Part shown: positions 23,610 to 33,976 of the stretch, piece after piece | How the letters are laid out: each line of letters opens with the position of its first letter | Numbering within the stretch: the first letter of the stretch is position 1 | Source: Branchiostoma floridae | Lineage: Eukaryota; Chordata; Leptocardii; Amphioxiformes; Branchiostomatidae | Length of the DNA stretch: 64,000 nt | Assembly: GCF_000003815.2 (NCBI RefSeq) | Contig: NC_049983.1 | Coordinates: 6,505,016 to 6,569,015, forward strand | Direction of reading: 5' to 3' | The notes under the pieces: model-generated | Databases searched by the model: none | Seen by the model: the letters and a program-made list of their open reading frames with translations, nothing else | Told to the model about the DNA's origin: nothing | Position numbers and translations under genes: made by a program

Positions 23610-24965
23610 CATTCTTTGGAATTCAGTTTTCCTGGCATAAAGATGTTAAGCATTGTTTACTATAATGCCACCTCTTTCGCGTCGGTGATTCAAAAGCACA
23701 AGCGACTTGTAACCGTTCCATCTCGTAAACTAACCATTTCAAAGCCACTTATTCGTTGAAAGGAGAACAAAGAGAAACGGGTTTCAGCGAAGTCAACCCC
23801 CGGGACCTTTGAGGTCATGGGAGAGAACTCTGAGTCAAAGGATCGCCTTATGTTCTCACAAATGGTGCGGGGTGACCGTGACGACCCTGGTGACTCTGGG
23901 ACCGAGAGGGAGGACGAGCGCGCGCTGCCCTGGACACGGGTGGAGGTCGGAAAATGATGGTTGTCATCAACTATCAATCTGAAAGCAGATGTTAGGAGGA
24001 ATATTGTGACGTTATAACCGTGTTTCTGACTGACGCGGTTTGGCGTTTTGGCTATCAAAGTGTGGAGGAAGTTGCAATTTTTCCTTCCAATAACTACTTC
24101 GAGACATCTTTACGTTACAAATGAGGACCATATTTGCATAATCAATGAGAGACATCTACACAATACGTTATTCGAAAAGGTTAACATGACTTGACGAAGG
24201 TATGATGTCTTGGAACTCTAGAATTGTATCTTTATCTGAAAATCTATCATTCAAGCTCTGCATCCTACGTCGCTGAGTGAATGGCATGGAGTTACACTGC
24301 GTTTGACCATGAAAAAAGCAATTGAACTTAGATTGACAAAAGCGACCGCCGGTTGTGTTTTTACGTGGGAGTTAACTAGCCAAAGTAAAAGAAGCGGATA
24401 ACTTTTAATCGACTGTGTTAAAGGAGTTGTTCTGGTCTGTAAATTTCAGCCAACGAAACTCAAATCAAAGTTAGAAATTACCCGTAGCTGCTGACAGACT
24501 ATGGCCAGGTACACCTCTCAAACCGCTTTCTGTATCTTAGGGTCTCTTAGGTCTCCTTTTCCTAATGTCTGTTTGGCATAGTCGGATATAAGGAAAACCT
24601 GACAAATTACTGAAGATAGCAAGGCCAACTAAACGCTAAAACCAGCCGGAACCTAACCTCTGCTCAGAAAGTAATCACACGAGGGATAGGGCGTAGCGAA
24701 TGGGCAATGTCAGCTGGTGTAAAGGGCTTCATTGTTACACGTTAAAAGTTAGAACACTGCCTCCCCTATGTGTACCGACACGAATTTACGATGTCGCTAG
24801 CCGAATTGTTAGCTGGGTCTGTGCTAGAGGTTATGATAACAGGATGAGAGTAAGAATTTGTGGTCCGTGACAAATTAAGCCGACAAAGTCATGAGTAAGA
24901 AAACACAAAGATACGGGAGCTGAAAACACTAATCCTTAGCCTCCATCACAGGCTCTCCCAGTCCC
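23610..24965. other. No gene seen; GC-rich patch at 23790-23950
   Basis: The minus-strand open frame 23690-24058 (122 codons, Ser/Arg-rich) lacks an ATG start and matches nothing I know. A solo family A right end (CCTAACCTCTGCTCAGAAAG) lies near 24652. Confidence 0.4.
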
Positions 24966-24971
24966 CTCGTT

Positions 24972-24993
24972 GGGGGGGGGGGGGGGGGGGGGG
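24972..24993. repeat. Poly(G) run of 22
   Basis: Uninterrupted G22. Such runs are prone to length error and can form G-quadruplex. Confidence 0.9.
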
Positions 24994-25357
24994 TCGGAAT
25001 ACACTTTTGCTGACCATTTCCTTTCGTACTGGGTCGTTTGTACCCCACTAGACTTTCTTTGAGAATAGGCAGATGCTAGCTAGAAAAATGTTGTCAGGAA
25101 AAGTTAGAACTAATTCCCGTAATACTTGCTTGAAGATTAACTAGAGTTAACAGTAAAATCATGTATTCACTGCACCAGATTGTGCATAGGGTGGCACCCA
25201 TCTCCATTTCAATAGCCCTTGGGCCACACAACTTTGTGCAATCACTATATACAATAGTCCATTGGTAGTGGTGTGTGTTGAATTACGATACTCTTTCCCA
25301 AAATGCTGAGTGATAAGCAGAGAAAGCAGTATGTACTAATTCTAAAGTCTTTGGTAT

Positions 25358-25432
25358 GACTCGGTCGGGGATCGAACCACCGAATGAATGCCAGACGAAC
25401 ACTCTACTCTCTTGGCCATTGCAATCTGGATG
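25358..25432 (-). mobile_element. tRNA-like SINE head
   Basis: On the minus strand TGGCCAAGAGAGTAGAGTG (A-box-like) and GTGGTTCGATCCCCGACC (B-box GGTTCGATCC) have tRNA spacing. The acceptor stem does not pair, so a tRNA-derived retroposon is likelier than a working tRNA gene. Confidence 0.45.
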
Positions 25433-25614
25433 AATGTTGCGAATGCCAAAAGAAATTACCACCAGACTCTTTCGGAGCCGGAAACATTAGTAGAAAAGTC
25501 GGCCAAATTTAGTGGGTAAACTGGAGGGTCCAAGCCTTTCCGAACACAAGACGTATATACGTATCTATCTTTTTACCAAAAATCGTGATTATAGCTTTTT
25601 ATAGCCTGTCTAGA

Positions 25615-25830
25615 ACACTAGATATAAAAAAACGGATGTTTCGCTGCAGTGTCACAGAAGGCCGCTAGGGGGCTCAAAATCTAGCACCTACCAACGTATC
25701 AAATATCATCAAGTTCCACACTCTAGTTCTCGAGTTAAACTGCGACCTCTACAAACACACAGGCAGACAGACAGACGCACCCAAAAGTATAACCTCATTG
25801 CCGGATGTAACAAGAGTTCAATTTCTAAAT
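25615..25830. repeat. Dispersed repeat with GACAGACAGACG tail
   Basis: CGCTGCAGTGTCACAGAAGG-CGCTAGGGGG and a CACACAGGCAGACAGACAGA tail match the family at 14920-15115 and 27205-27310. Confidence 0.5.
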
Positions 25831-26344
25831 TAAGAATATTTTTAGGGTAGAAATCAGATGGTACCCAGGCTAACCCCAAGGTAGCATACACCAAGACACG
25901 TGACTATTCCTGATCTCTGCACCTTTTAATTGCCACAAAAATGACCCATTTTAGAGTGATTTATGCCCTGAAGAATCGCGAACACACGAGGCTGTATGAG
26001 AACGAGTGGTTAGCAGTGCGCTGATTGGCACCAGGTCCTACCGGTCAGTGGGTCAGTAACCCTTGTCCACTCTGGCGTGGTGATCCCTCGGACCTCAGGC
26101 ACACATTCCAGACAGACGACACCAACAGTGGTGGACAGTCGTTCAATCTTCGTTTAGGAAAACAGAGAAGCTTTCAACTCGCTGAAGGATAAGCTAATCA
26201 TAGAAAGATTAGGATTACGCAGATGTAATCTTGATAAGAGATTTTGTCGTATCGGAGCTGATTGGTTCTTTGGATGATTGACGAGTGCGTTGGACGGCAA
26301 AATTGCGTTGTAGAATCTCGCCTAAGTTATCAAAACCATTTAAC

Positions 26345-26810
26345 AACGATGATGTCCATGTAGCTCAACTGGTAGCAGCCTCACAGTTGAGCTCCTGGTT
26401 CCAATGCAGTAGTTCTCTCCCTGAAAAATTGAGATATTGGTTGGGGTTTTTTGTGTGTGAGTGTGTCTGTGTGTTTGCAGTCAGCGTGACTCAAGAACTG
26501 ATTGATGTATTACGATGGTATTTGGTATGTCGGTCGGTGTTTTGATAGAAAACGAAAATCTAGATCAATTTTGGCCCCCCTAGTATGTGACCTTGGTACT
26601 GCAGCAGAACGTCCGTTTTTTTGTTGTATCTTTTGACCTGGATAGGCTATGGTCTTGAGTTTTGGGTGGCAAGTAGCTTGCGAGATAAGGAAGCAAGTGG
26701 TACATGTAGGGCCACCTAGCAGCTTGCTCTAGTTGGTAACCCTGGTCCAAAGCCTGGGATCGGGAAGGGCATCTCGGGCTCGGTTGGGGCTGCAACATAA
26801 AATCTTACAT
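26345..26810 (+). mobile_element. SINE-1 split by a dispersed repeat
   Basis: The head GTAGCTCAACTGGTAGCAGC at 26358 is followed by 26470-26720 of the 13.9 kb repeat family (CTTGGTACTGCAGCAGAACG, then TTTTGTTGTATCTTTTGACC). A SINE-like tail follows (GGGCATCTCGGGCTCGGTTG, then GGGGCTGCAACATAAAAT). This looks like an insertion into a SINE. Confidence 0.45.
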
Positions 26811-27204
26811 TCCCTCGTCTTGTAAGTTCTTGACTGACGTGTTTTCTGTATGTGAGAAGACGGTAGCACGTAAACACACATGCCGGGATGGTAAAGGTCC
26901 TCCGTGGGCAGTGCCGCGGCTGTCCTCCCCGTCAGCGATGTGTGCCTGTTATCCTGCCAAGTTAAACATAGCGATCGTGTGGCGTCTGTCTTGGGTTCAC
27001 CCCTCTTATCTACACCCCCTCCTCCAGACTGCGACTGCGCTGAGCGACCAAGTGGTTTCACAGGTCGCTCAATATTTTTGTTGTCTTCTAAATCGATGTG
27101 TTTTGTTGTCTTTCAATAATAATACTTTGACACCTTGCATCATACTTAGTATTCCCAAAAACATTATGATCATAGCATGTTCAAAAGACAAGAGTTCAAA
27201 ACAT

Positions 27205-27314
27205 GAAATTCCGCTGCAGTACCATGTGAAGCCGATAGAGCACCCAATATCTAATTATTTCGTGGAGGGAAATATCAAGGGAATCCGCCCAGATATTCTT
27301 GAGTGTTATCGTGT

Positions 27315-27399
<85 letters not shown>

Positions 27400-27520
27400 G
27401 CACACACACACACATACAGACAGTCACACACACACAGACAGACAATCAAACACACACACAGACAGACAGCAGTCACACACACACAGTCACACACGCACAC
27501 ACAAACTTTGCTTTGTAACT
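27205..27520. repeat. Dispersed repeat ending in a CA microsatellite
   Basis: CGCTGCAGTACCATGTGAAGC begins the repeat; from about 27315 it runs into near-pure (CA)n to 27392, then mixed CACACA/GACAGA to about 27505. Open frames of His-Thr or Cys-Val repeats here are artefacts. Confidence 0.9.
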
Positions 27521-28149
27521 TTGTTAAGTTCGGATTGCAAGAAATTTGACAAGACTGACAAGACGGCAATGTTTTAGATGCCTTAGCCAGGCTACACTAG
27601 TTCTTTAGGGGGTAAAAATTGTTGTAATTGGCCAAAATAGTCCTGTTTAAATTGGCCAGAGTCCGCGGAGATTGAGCCCTATCTGGCCGGCAAATTCCTT
27701 CGACCAATTAGTCTAATTTGGGCGCTTTTTCATCCCCGGGAAAAGCCTAATTGAAACAAGCGTCTCAGAACAGTTAGAAAGGAATTCGAAACAGACAAGA
27801 ACACCGGGGAAGGGCCGTACAGGTAGTTGATTGACAAGCTAATCCTCTCCAGCCCTTAACAAGAAAGACATTCCGCTATCTTCAGGGCGTGTCCGTCGGC
27901 TGTGGTAGAAATATCGGCTTTATTTATCCCATACACTTACACTAAACATGACATATGTTGTAAGGAATGCAAAAGCTCGACTTATGTTTCGTACCTCAGC
28001 TTTTTTCAATCAAGAGAAATTCAAAACTTTTCCTCTAGGAAATAACGCGCCAAACGAGCATTTTGTCTAAAACCTGGTCCCTGGTCAGAAGGCTAAATCA
28101 ACAGGCAAAGTTCCCTCACCTAAAACTATATATATACATCATCTATAAG

Positions 28150-28713
28150 GGTGGGTTCACACGGTTTTTTTTCAAGTTCGCATGAGGACCGTATGGAATT
28201 CTATCAATACGCAATCGTACACGTAACATTTGGATTTTTTTAAATATATCAAATTATACGTGCATGTATCGTATGAATTACAACTTCAGTGTATTATTCC
28301 GTATGAGGTGCGTATGGTTTGCATTTAATGTGCGCAACAACCTTGCTGTGAATAGCTGCATGTGAGGTACGTATTCTGAGCTGTACGTACGCTATGTAGA
28401 CGCTGCTTTGTTCAGATCGCATGCCGCGAGATCAGCATATGACCACGTATTAAGTGCAAACTTATAACGTATTCTTACCGCTGCAATGCGCATTCATAAC
28501 GTGGAACCAAAGTAATACGTATTCATAACGTTTGAGCTGCGTAACTGCGTACATACGATAGTTTTGTGCCTGTCCAAAAATATTACGTGAACTGTGCGTA
28601 TGCCTGCGTACCCAAAACTTAACACATGATGCATATGAGGTGCGTACTATGCGTACGGCTACTTATGGGAAAATGTCAACACGGACCTCAGATGGATTCG
28701 TGTGACTTCACCA
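28150..28713. mobile_element. Family F element, about 560 bp, built of CGTATG-rich units
   Basis: GTGGGTTCACACGG at the left and CGTGTGACTTCACC at the right form imperfect TIRs that continue as CATGAGGACCGTATGG facing ACACGGACCTCAGATG. The interior is unusually rich in TACGTA, GCGTAC and CGTATGAGGTGCGTA. The right half recurs at 39295-39495. Confidence 0.6.
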
Positions 28714-29326
28714 TAAGATGACAACCTCCCTTCTTTTGACCAACGAGGTTCTTGTTTTGACATGTTCCAAATTGCGACCTCCTTTGCAAGCTTCTCATGC
28801 CTCCAGCGAAACACGATAGCACAAACAAAAAGTTGCTTGTTTGCGTTTTGCCTTGCTTCGTTTTAACTCAATGGCTGAGACGCACGTTTGTGAGGTGTAC
28901 AGTTAAACGTAAGTAGTCTTAAAATGCGTTGCAGAAAGATAAGATAGTGGTTGATATCATCAGTGATGATAGACAACTAGTTGGTTATATCTTTGTGGTA
29001 GCATGTGGCACAGAACATAGACGGCTGAATAAGAACTATTCACGCGTAGACCTGAAAATAGAGGGTGCGTGTGTGCTCAACTTGCGGTGAACACCAATAT
29101 AAGGCAGGTGCTTTTAAGCGACCAGTTCTTTGCCCTGGGTAAGAGCAATAAGAAAGTGCTCCCAATCTATCCTACTTGGCCGTTTGAAGGGTAAATTGAC
29201 TCCCATAGCTACATGTTTTAAGCACATACAATGATACATGTAAACATCCTAGACTGTCTGCCGGCGAGGAACAATGACGGGTACCGAGTGTTCAACTTCT
29301 TTTCTTGCTGTTTCTGTAGTGGGGTA

Positions 29327-29563
29327 TATTTTCTACAGGGAACTGGGTTGCCAGCCCCCTTCTCCTTAACATACCAGAGTGACCCAGAGGCACCTTCTTG
29401 AACCCCGAAGCCCCATTTTACGTCCCTTCCGAAAGACGGGTGCAACCCCAACCGAAGAACATTCCTTGGATTTGAACCGGGGTCTCCCAGTTACCAAGTG
29501 ATTGAAACCAGGGGCTAGGACCTCAACTATGAGACTGCTACCAGTTGAGCTACAGGGACATCC
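29327..29563 (-). mobile_element. SINE-1 copy, minus strand
   Basis: On the minus strand it begins GATGTCCCTGTAGCTCAACT, with GGTTCAAATCC as B box and then GGTTGGGGTTGCACCCG and GTAAAATGGGG. This is the best-preserved SINE-1 head in the window. Confidence 0.7.
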
Positions 29564-29565
29564 CT

Positions 29566-29799
29566 AAGGTGGTATCTCACTGCATTGGGGTCACCGGTAC
29601 GGCACTGCGGGGTTCGAAAGATTACTCAACGAGATAAAGAACGAATTTTCTTACGTTTTGTGTCTTTTGTTGTCTTCTAAGTCTTAACTTACGTATTACG
29701 CAATTTCTAAATTATAAATGATCGGCGAAAATAACACAACAGTGACGCAGTGAACGAACCTCACAGTGCCGCCCCCAAGTTCAGTGAGATACCACCTTT
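29566..29799. mobile_element. Family G MITE, 234 bp
   Basis: AAGGTGGTATCTCACTG faces CAGTGAGATACCACCTT. The subterminal CGGCACTG-GGGGTTCG is also inverted at the other end. It abuts the SINE-1 copy at 29563. A solo end (ATGGTATCTCACTGGACT) lies at 60653. Confidence 0.75.
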
Positions 29800-29819
29800 G
29801 AGTGACTAGGTGTGTTAGC

Positions 29820-29985
29820 GAAATGTCCAGACCGCCTCTACAAGATAAGACGATCGGATCCCCGAATGGAACGTGACTTTTCGAGGTCAAACATGTGGAC
29901 GGAACTACTGCGGCATTTCTCGCACGACTGGTCCCCGCACCTGGTGGTCCTGGGTTCGATTCTCATCTCGTGGTCTCACCACAAA
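29820..29985 (+). mobile_element. tRNA-like SINE head
   Basis: GTCCTGGGTTCGATTCTCAT at 29947 is B-box-like, preceded by CGGCATTTCTCGCACGACTGG. No complete cloverleaf. Weak. Confidence 0.35.
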
Positions 29986-30094
29986 AGAAATAATGAGGAA
30001 TAGAAAATAAACACAGCTCTAAGCAGTAACAAACTTCAACACACAGTGGTGTATGTTCATGTCCTAATTTGATTTGCTGTCACAATATCTTTTG

Positions 30095-30480
30095 TGAGAT
30101 CGTGTGGCGTAATCGGCAGCGCTTTGCATGGGCTCAGGCCCAAGCGGTCCCGAGTTCGAAACCTGTCGTGTCACCAATCTTGCGCCCCTGGGAAAGGCAC
30201 TTTACATGACTTTCCTCACTTCACTCAAGTGAAAATGAGTTCCTAGCTTCCGTTAGGGCCGTCCCTCGGATAGGACGTTAAATGGAGGTCCCGCGTTTGA
30301 GGAGAGCCACACCTCGAGTACGTTAAACTTAAAGAACCGACCGCACACTTATATCGAAAAGAGTAGGGGACCTTCCCGGTGTGAGTGGATCAAACCTTAC
30401 AGTCTGGTCTCTGGGTTGACATATTGAAAAGGTGTTAGTCACCTGTTGTGTCAATCCTTCCACAAATGTGGTAAAACTAA
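30095..30480 (+). mobile_element. SINE-2, longest copy
   Basis: The head GTGGCGTAATCGGCAGCGC (A-box-like) and CCCGAGTTCGAAACC (B box) are followed by the full body: CCCCTGGGAAAGGCAC, CTCACTTCACTCAAGTGAAA, GGACGTTAAATGGAGGTCCC, CTTCCCGGTGTGAGTGGATC. It is flanked by 95-bp direct repeats at 29997-30091 and 30493-30588. Confidence 0.7.
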
Positions 30481-30689
30481 ACAAATAGTAAATGTGGAAT
30501 AGAAAATAAACACAGTTCTAAGCAGTAACAAACTTCAACACAAATTGATGCATGTTTATGTCTTACTTTGATTTGCTGTCACAACATCTATGTGGTGCGT
30601 TTACGAAGTTTTCTGACTATTCTTTCTCAAGCAGAGGTATAAGATGTGGTTCGTTTTTGTTGGCCCATTTGGTCATTTTGTCTATCTTT

Positions 30690-30850
30690 TCAAAGCTATT
30701 AGGGACATCAATTGCAATATCTTTACAATATTGCAGTTTGAAACCACAATCTGTCAACACAACATCCCTAAATACCCTGTACAATGTTTGTTTAAAACAA
30801 TGGATATAGGTTACCCCGCGGATAAAGGTGAACTAGCGTTAAAACACGTC
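30690..30850. mobile_element. Family C MITE, left end missing
   Basis: ATGGATATAGGTTACCCCGC and GATAAAGGTGAACTAGCG mark the right end; the interior AACATCCCTAAATACCCTGT matches the 59040-59249 copy. Confidence 0.6.
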
Positions 30851-32430
30851 GCCAACTTTCCAGGCACACGGAATGGCAGCAATACTAGTTTCCCCCTTGG
30901 AAGATGATTTCTTGGAACACTGGTGTTTATTTTATTTTCGCAATTTTAACATGGCGTAAGAGAACTTGTACCATGTTAAAAACCACTACACGTTAGAAGT
31001 CTGCGAAGGAAGCTAAGCCTATAGCTAATGGCAACGACTGGTTTTATCACCCTGAACGACAAGTCACACTTGTAACTTTGAAGACAGCAAAAACGGTTGA
31101 TCCCCACTTTTTTATCCACCGCAATTTGTTAAAACGTTCCGCCCCTGTAGTTCTCAATACCAGAGTTCAACCGTCCTCTCTTTATCATCTGTACCACAGA
31201 CCAGTCGCTCCCTGCGTGTTTTGTATATTCCACACATCGCTCCTTTAAACACGAGACGCCTGGCGGTCTCGCTTGTGGCCCAAAATACACTGGGAGGGGT
31301 CAACTGAGGTCAAGTTCAGACAGAAATACAGATAGCGTTGACAGACGTGACGGGACAATACGAGCCTTCACAAACACTTAACCCCGTGACGCGTTCTTTA
31401 AAGGCTCAAATGGGGTTTTCCAATACACGAATATCGGAATTTCGACTCATAAAATCGCTTCCACTACCTCCAACAAGATCATATGACGTAATATGGCCAA
31501 AGTGAACTGTCTTGTTACTAGATACGGTACAGCAATCACTGATAGATTCGTCATCAAAATGTATACACACTGAACACGAAACCCCTTGTGAAGCCTCCTG
31601 TGGCAGCTGCATGATAAACTATCACTGCAACTGTAGTGCTTGTGAGAAACTGACCCCGATGTACTGATACTGTGAATGCCATCATATCTGGTTAACAGCT
31701 TAGAATAGGGCAAATGATCAGAGTGAGTGATACGTTAATTGGATGCTTAGGAGTTTGGATTTTGAAGAACATTAAGTCGACAATGGCGTTCTGAATATTA
31801 GATACCTCATACCACCATACATATAGGTAAGTGCTAACTTTCATTTGCTTTATGGACAGCCAGCTGTTTCGGTTATGAAGAAAAGACCGCTGCTTAGCAC
31901 ATCGACATATCAGTTACTCAATATATCCTCTCACACATATGCAGAGATTCGATACCTAGAAAACACCAATGCAAGATACATCTAACTATATATCCTACGT
32001 TTTGGGCGTTATTCGTATGTTAATCGTAAGACTGAGGAAACTAGGAAGTCGAGACACTAGGCCGAAAATTTGTTTCAAACGATAGACTGGAGCCACGAAA
32101 TGTAATGACTATTACCCTGTTTCTCAATTATAGAAATCTACACTCCTGGCTCAGATCTCGTTTGAATCATTCCCCACTAAGAAAGACCAGAAGGAAGTGG
32201 TGAGATCATAGCCAGGCATACAGGAAACAGTGTGTTTCTCATTTCGAGAAACCTGCTTTTGAAGTCCTTCATTGAAGCCTAATGAAGTCCAGTGATCTAG
32301 ATAGATTTGACGTTAACGATTGTACATTCTAGTACTTTCTATCCTTGTCTCTCAAACACACTCTTTCCTCTAAGGTCTGCGACCGCGCTGCGTCTACTGA
32401 GCGACCTACGATTTGACATACCGCTTATAC
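30850..32430. other. No gene recognised
   Basis: AT-rich non-repetitive sequence with only short open frames (for example 31406-31713, minus, 68-88 codons, no domain). A family E solo end lies at 30990-31015. Confidence 0.4.
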
Positions 32431-32432
32431 CC

Positions 32433-32615
32433 CCCTCACATTAGGCGAAAATCGATCGGACGACGAGTCTGCGAGCTCTTAATTACGAGGAGGCATGAGC
32501 CTGCTGCCGACGAAGAAATGGCAGAGTCCCCCCTTCCCGTCCACCAGGGTCATGCCTCCTCGTAATTCAAAGCTCGCAGACTCGTCGTCCGATCGATTTT
32601 CGCCTAATGTGAGGG
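32433..32615. repeat. Near-perfect foldback, about 69-bp arms, 45-bp loop
   Basis: The left arm 32433-32501 (CCCTCACATTAGGCGAAAAT and onward through GGACGACGAGTCTGCGAGCT to AATTACGAGGAGGCATGA) is the reverse complement of 32547-32615, with only about three mismatches. RNA from either strand would form a long hairpin. Sequence similarity between the arms implies recent origin. Confidence 0.9.
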
Positions 32616-33063
32616 AGTAAAAGGGACCTAATAACTTGTTGCACTGGGTTTGAGGCAGGTCCGCAAAGTAAAGGGGGCCAACTCCTGCCCCCAAAATAAC
32701 ATCATGGCACAGCAGTTCTCTCAGCCAGTCGTATACAACGTCAAGGGATCTTTGATAGACCCCGCAAAGCCACTGGGCGCCACTGTGCCGCCGGTTTTAG
32801 ATGTTCCCCCTTCCCTCCCCCCGCCTCTCTCATCTAAGCCTCTCAATATATCATTACGTGTCTTTCTTTGACCAGAATAATCCGACAAAGAATTAGCGCT
32901 AGGAATGCAGTTTTGTAATCGTCTTTAACTTTGGAGTCACGCAACATAAGATGTCTGCCCAGCCTCAAAGCTAGTGTGCAACATGTTCTCAAGTTAGGCT
33001 CTTAGTGGCGTTATTAAAGGAAAACAAAAAGTTCAAAAGTTCCACTAACACTGTATGTTGCAT

Positions 33064-33409
33064 GTTATATCCATGGCGTAGTTGTCACGATAAGCTATCA
33101 ATGGTTTATATGTTGCCACTGTTTTGTGGACATTCTGCAAATAACACAGGGACGGTTCCGAAAAACAAGCCGCCAGTATGGTGTTGTGGCGCCGACGCGA
33201 ATTTCCAAATTTGCAACGATATAGAAGACAAAGGCCCTCTTATGAATTATAGCTTGTATGAAGAATACTTGATCGATAACGATAGAAATTTTACTTTTAA
33301 ACATATTGTAAAAAAATCGTTTACTCACTTTTCATCAATAGCTAGTCCTAAACAATTCGTGCAGCATGCTGACGTAAGCTATTTTCTGTGTAATAAATGC
33401 CGAGTATAG
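33064..33409 (+). CDS. Uncharacterised open frame with Cys pairs
   Basis: From an internal ATG at 33064 about 115 codons stay open, including VWCCGADANFQICNDIEDKG, MNYSLYEEYLIDNDRNFTFK and a C-terminal SYFLCNKCRV. Composition looks protein-like, but no family is recognised and no TATA or splice support is seen. It could be a transposon remnant or an exon upstream of the EF-hand gene. Confidence 0.2.
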
Positions 33410-33662
33410 GATGTATATAGCACTGTTTCGTCTTCTGTGGTAAATGCTATGGTTTGTGGTCAACCGTAGCTGCTGCATGTGACTTTAGAATATTCCATTT
33501 TCGATGTTTAAGAGATCATGTATAAAAACATTTTCAGCTTTTACCTCTTTCATTAGTAAAAATGATAAAAATACTAATCTCAATTTCAATTCACCACTAC
33601 TACCTTCCTATATTTCCATTAATGTCATAATTTAGCTTCCTTGATTGTGTTTTACGCTGTGC

Positions 33663-33669
33663 TATAAAA
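33663..33669 (+). promoter_or_regulatory. TATA box, probable EF-hand gene promoter
   Basis: TATAAAA about 314 bp upstream of the EF-hand start codon, followed by a GC-rich leader (33675-33900). An acceptor-like TTGGTACAG ends 14 bp before the ATG, so the leader may be spliced. Confidence 0.4.
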
Positions 33670-33976
33670 ATCGCCGCCCCCTCAATTTCATCGTAATGGA
33701 ATGGTCTTAAGGCTTGTGGTTGTCAGCGAGTGACGTTCGCGCCCCGCACACAAGTGAAACATTCGGGGTCAAACATTGTTCGCGCCTGTGTGGGGCTGCA
33801 GTTTCCCGGTCCGTACCTCTCTCTCACCGAGGTGCCTCTACCCTCGTCGGCGGTAGCCTAGCCTTTCTGGACCGCCTGTACAAGTCACGGAGCCTCGGTG
33901 ATAGATAGAATCATTAACGGGAAGCATAACACCTTATACACCTTGTGTTCTCATTGGTACAGGACACTACAGAGCC

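Noticed and set aside
23690..24058. 122-codon Ser/Arg-rich minus-strand protein
   Set aside because: No ATG at the start, no domain, no splice context; GC-rich composition alone can hold it open.
26830..27569. Long open frames of His-Thr or Cys-Val repeats (up to 239 codons)
   Set aside because: They come from the (CA)n microsatellite at 27315-27505 read in different frames.
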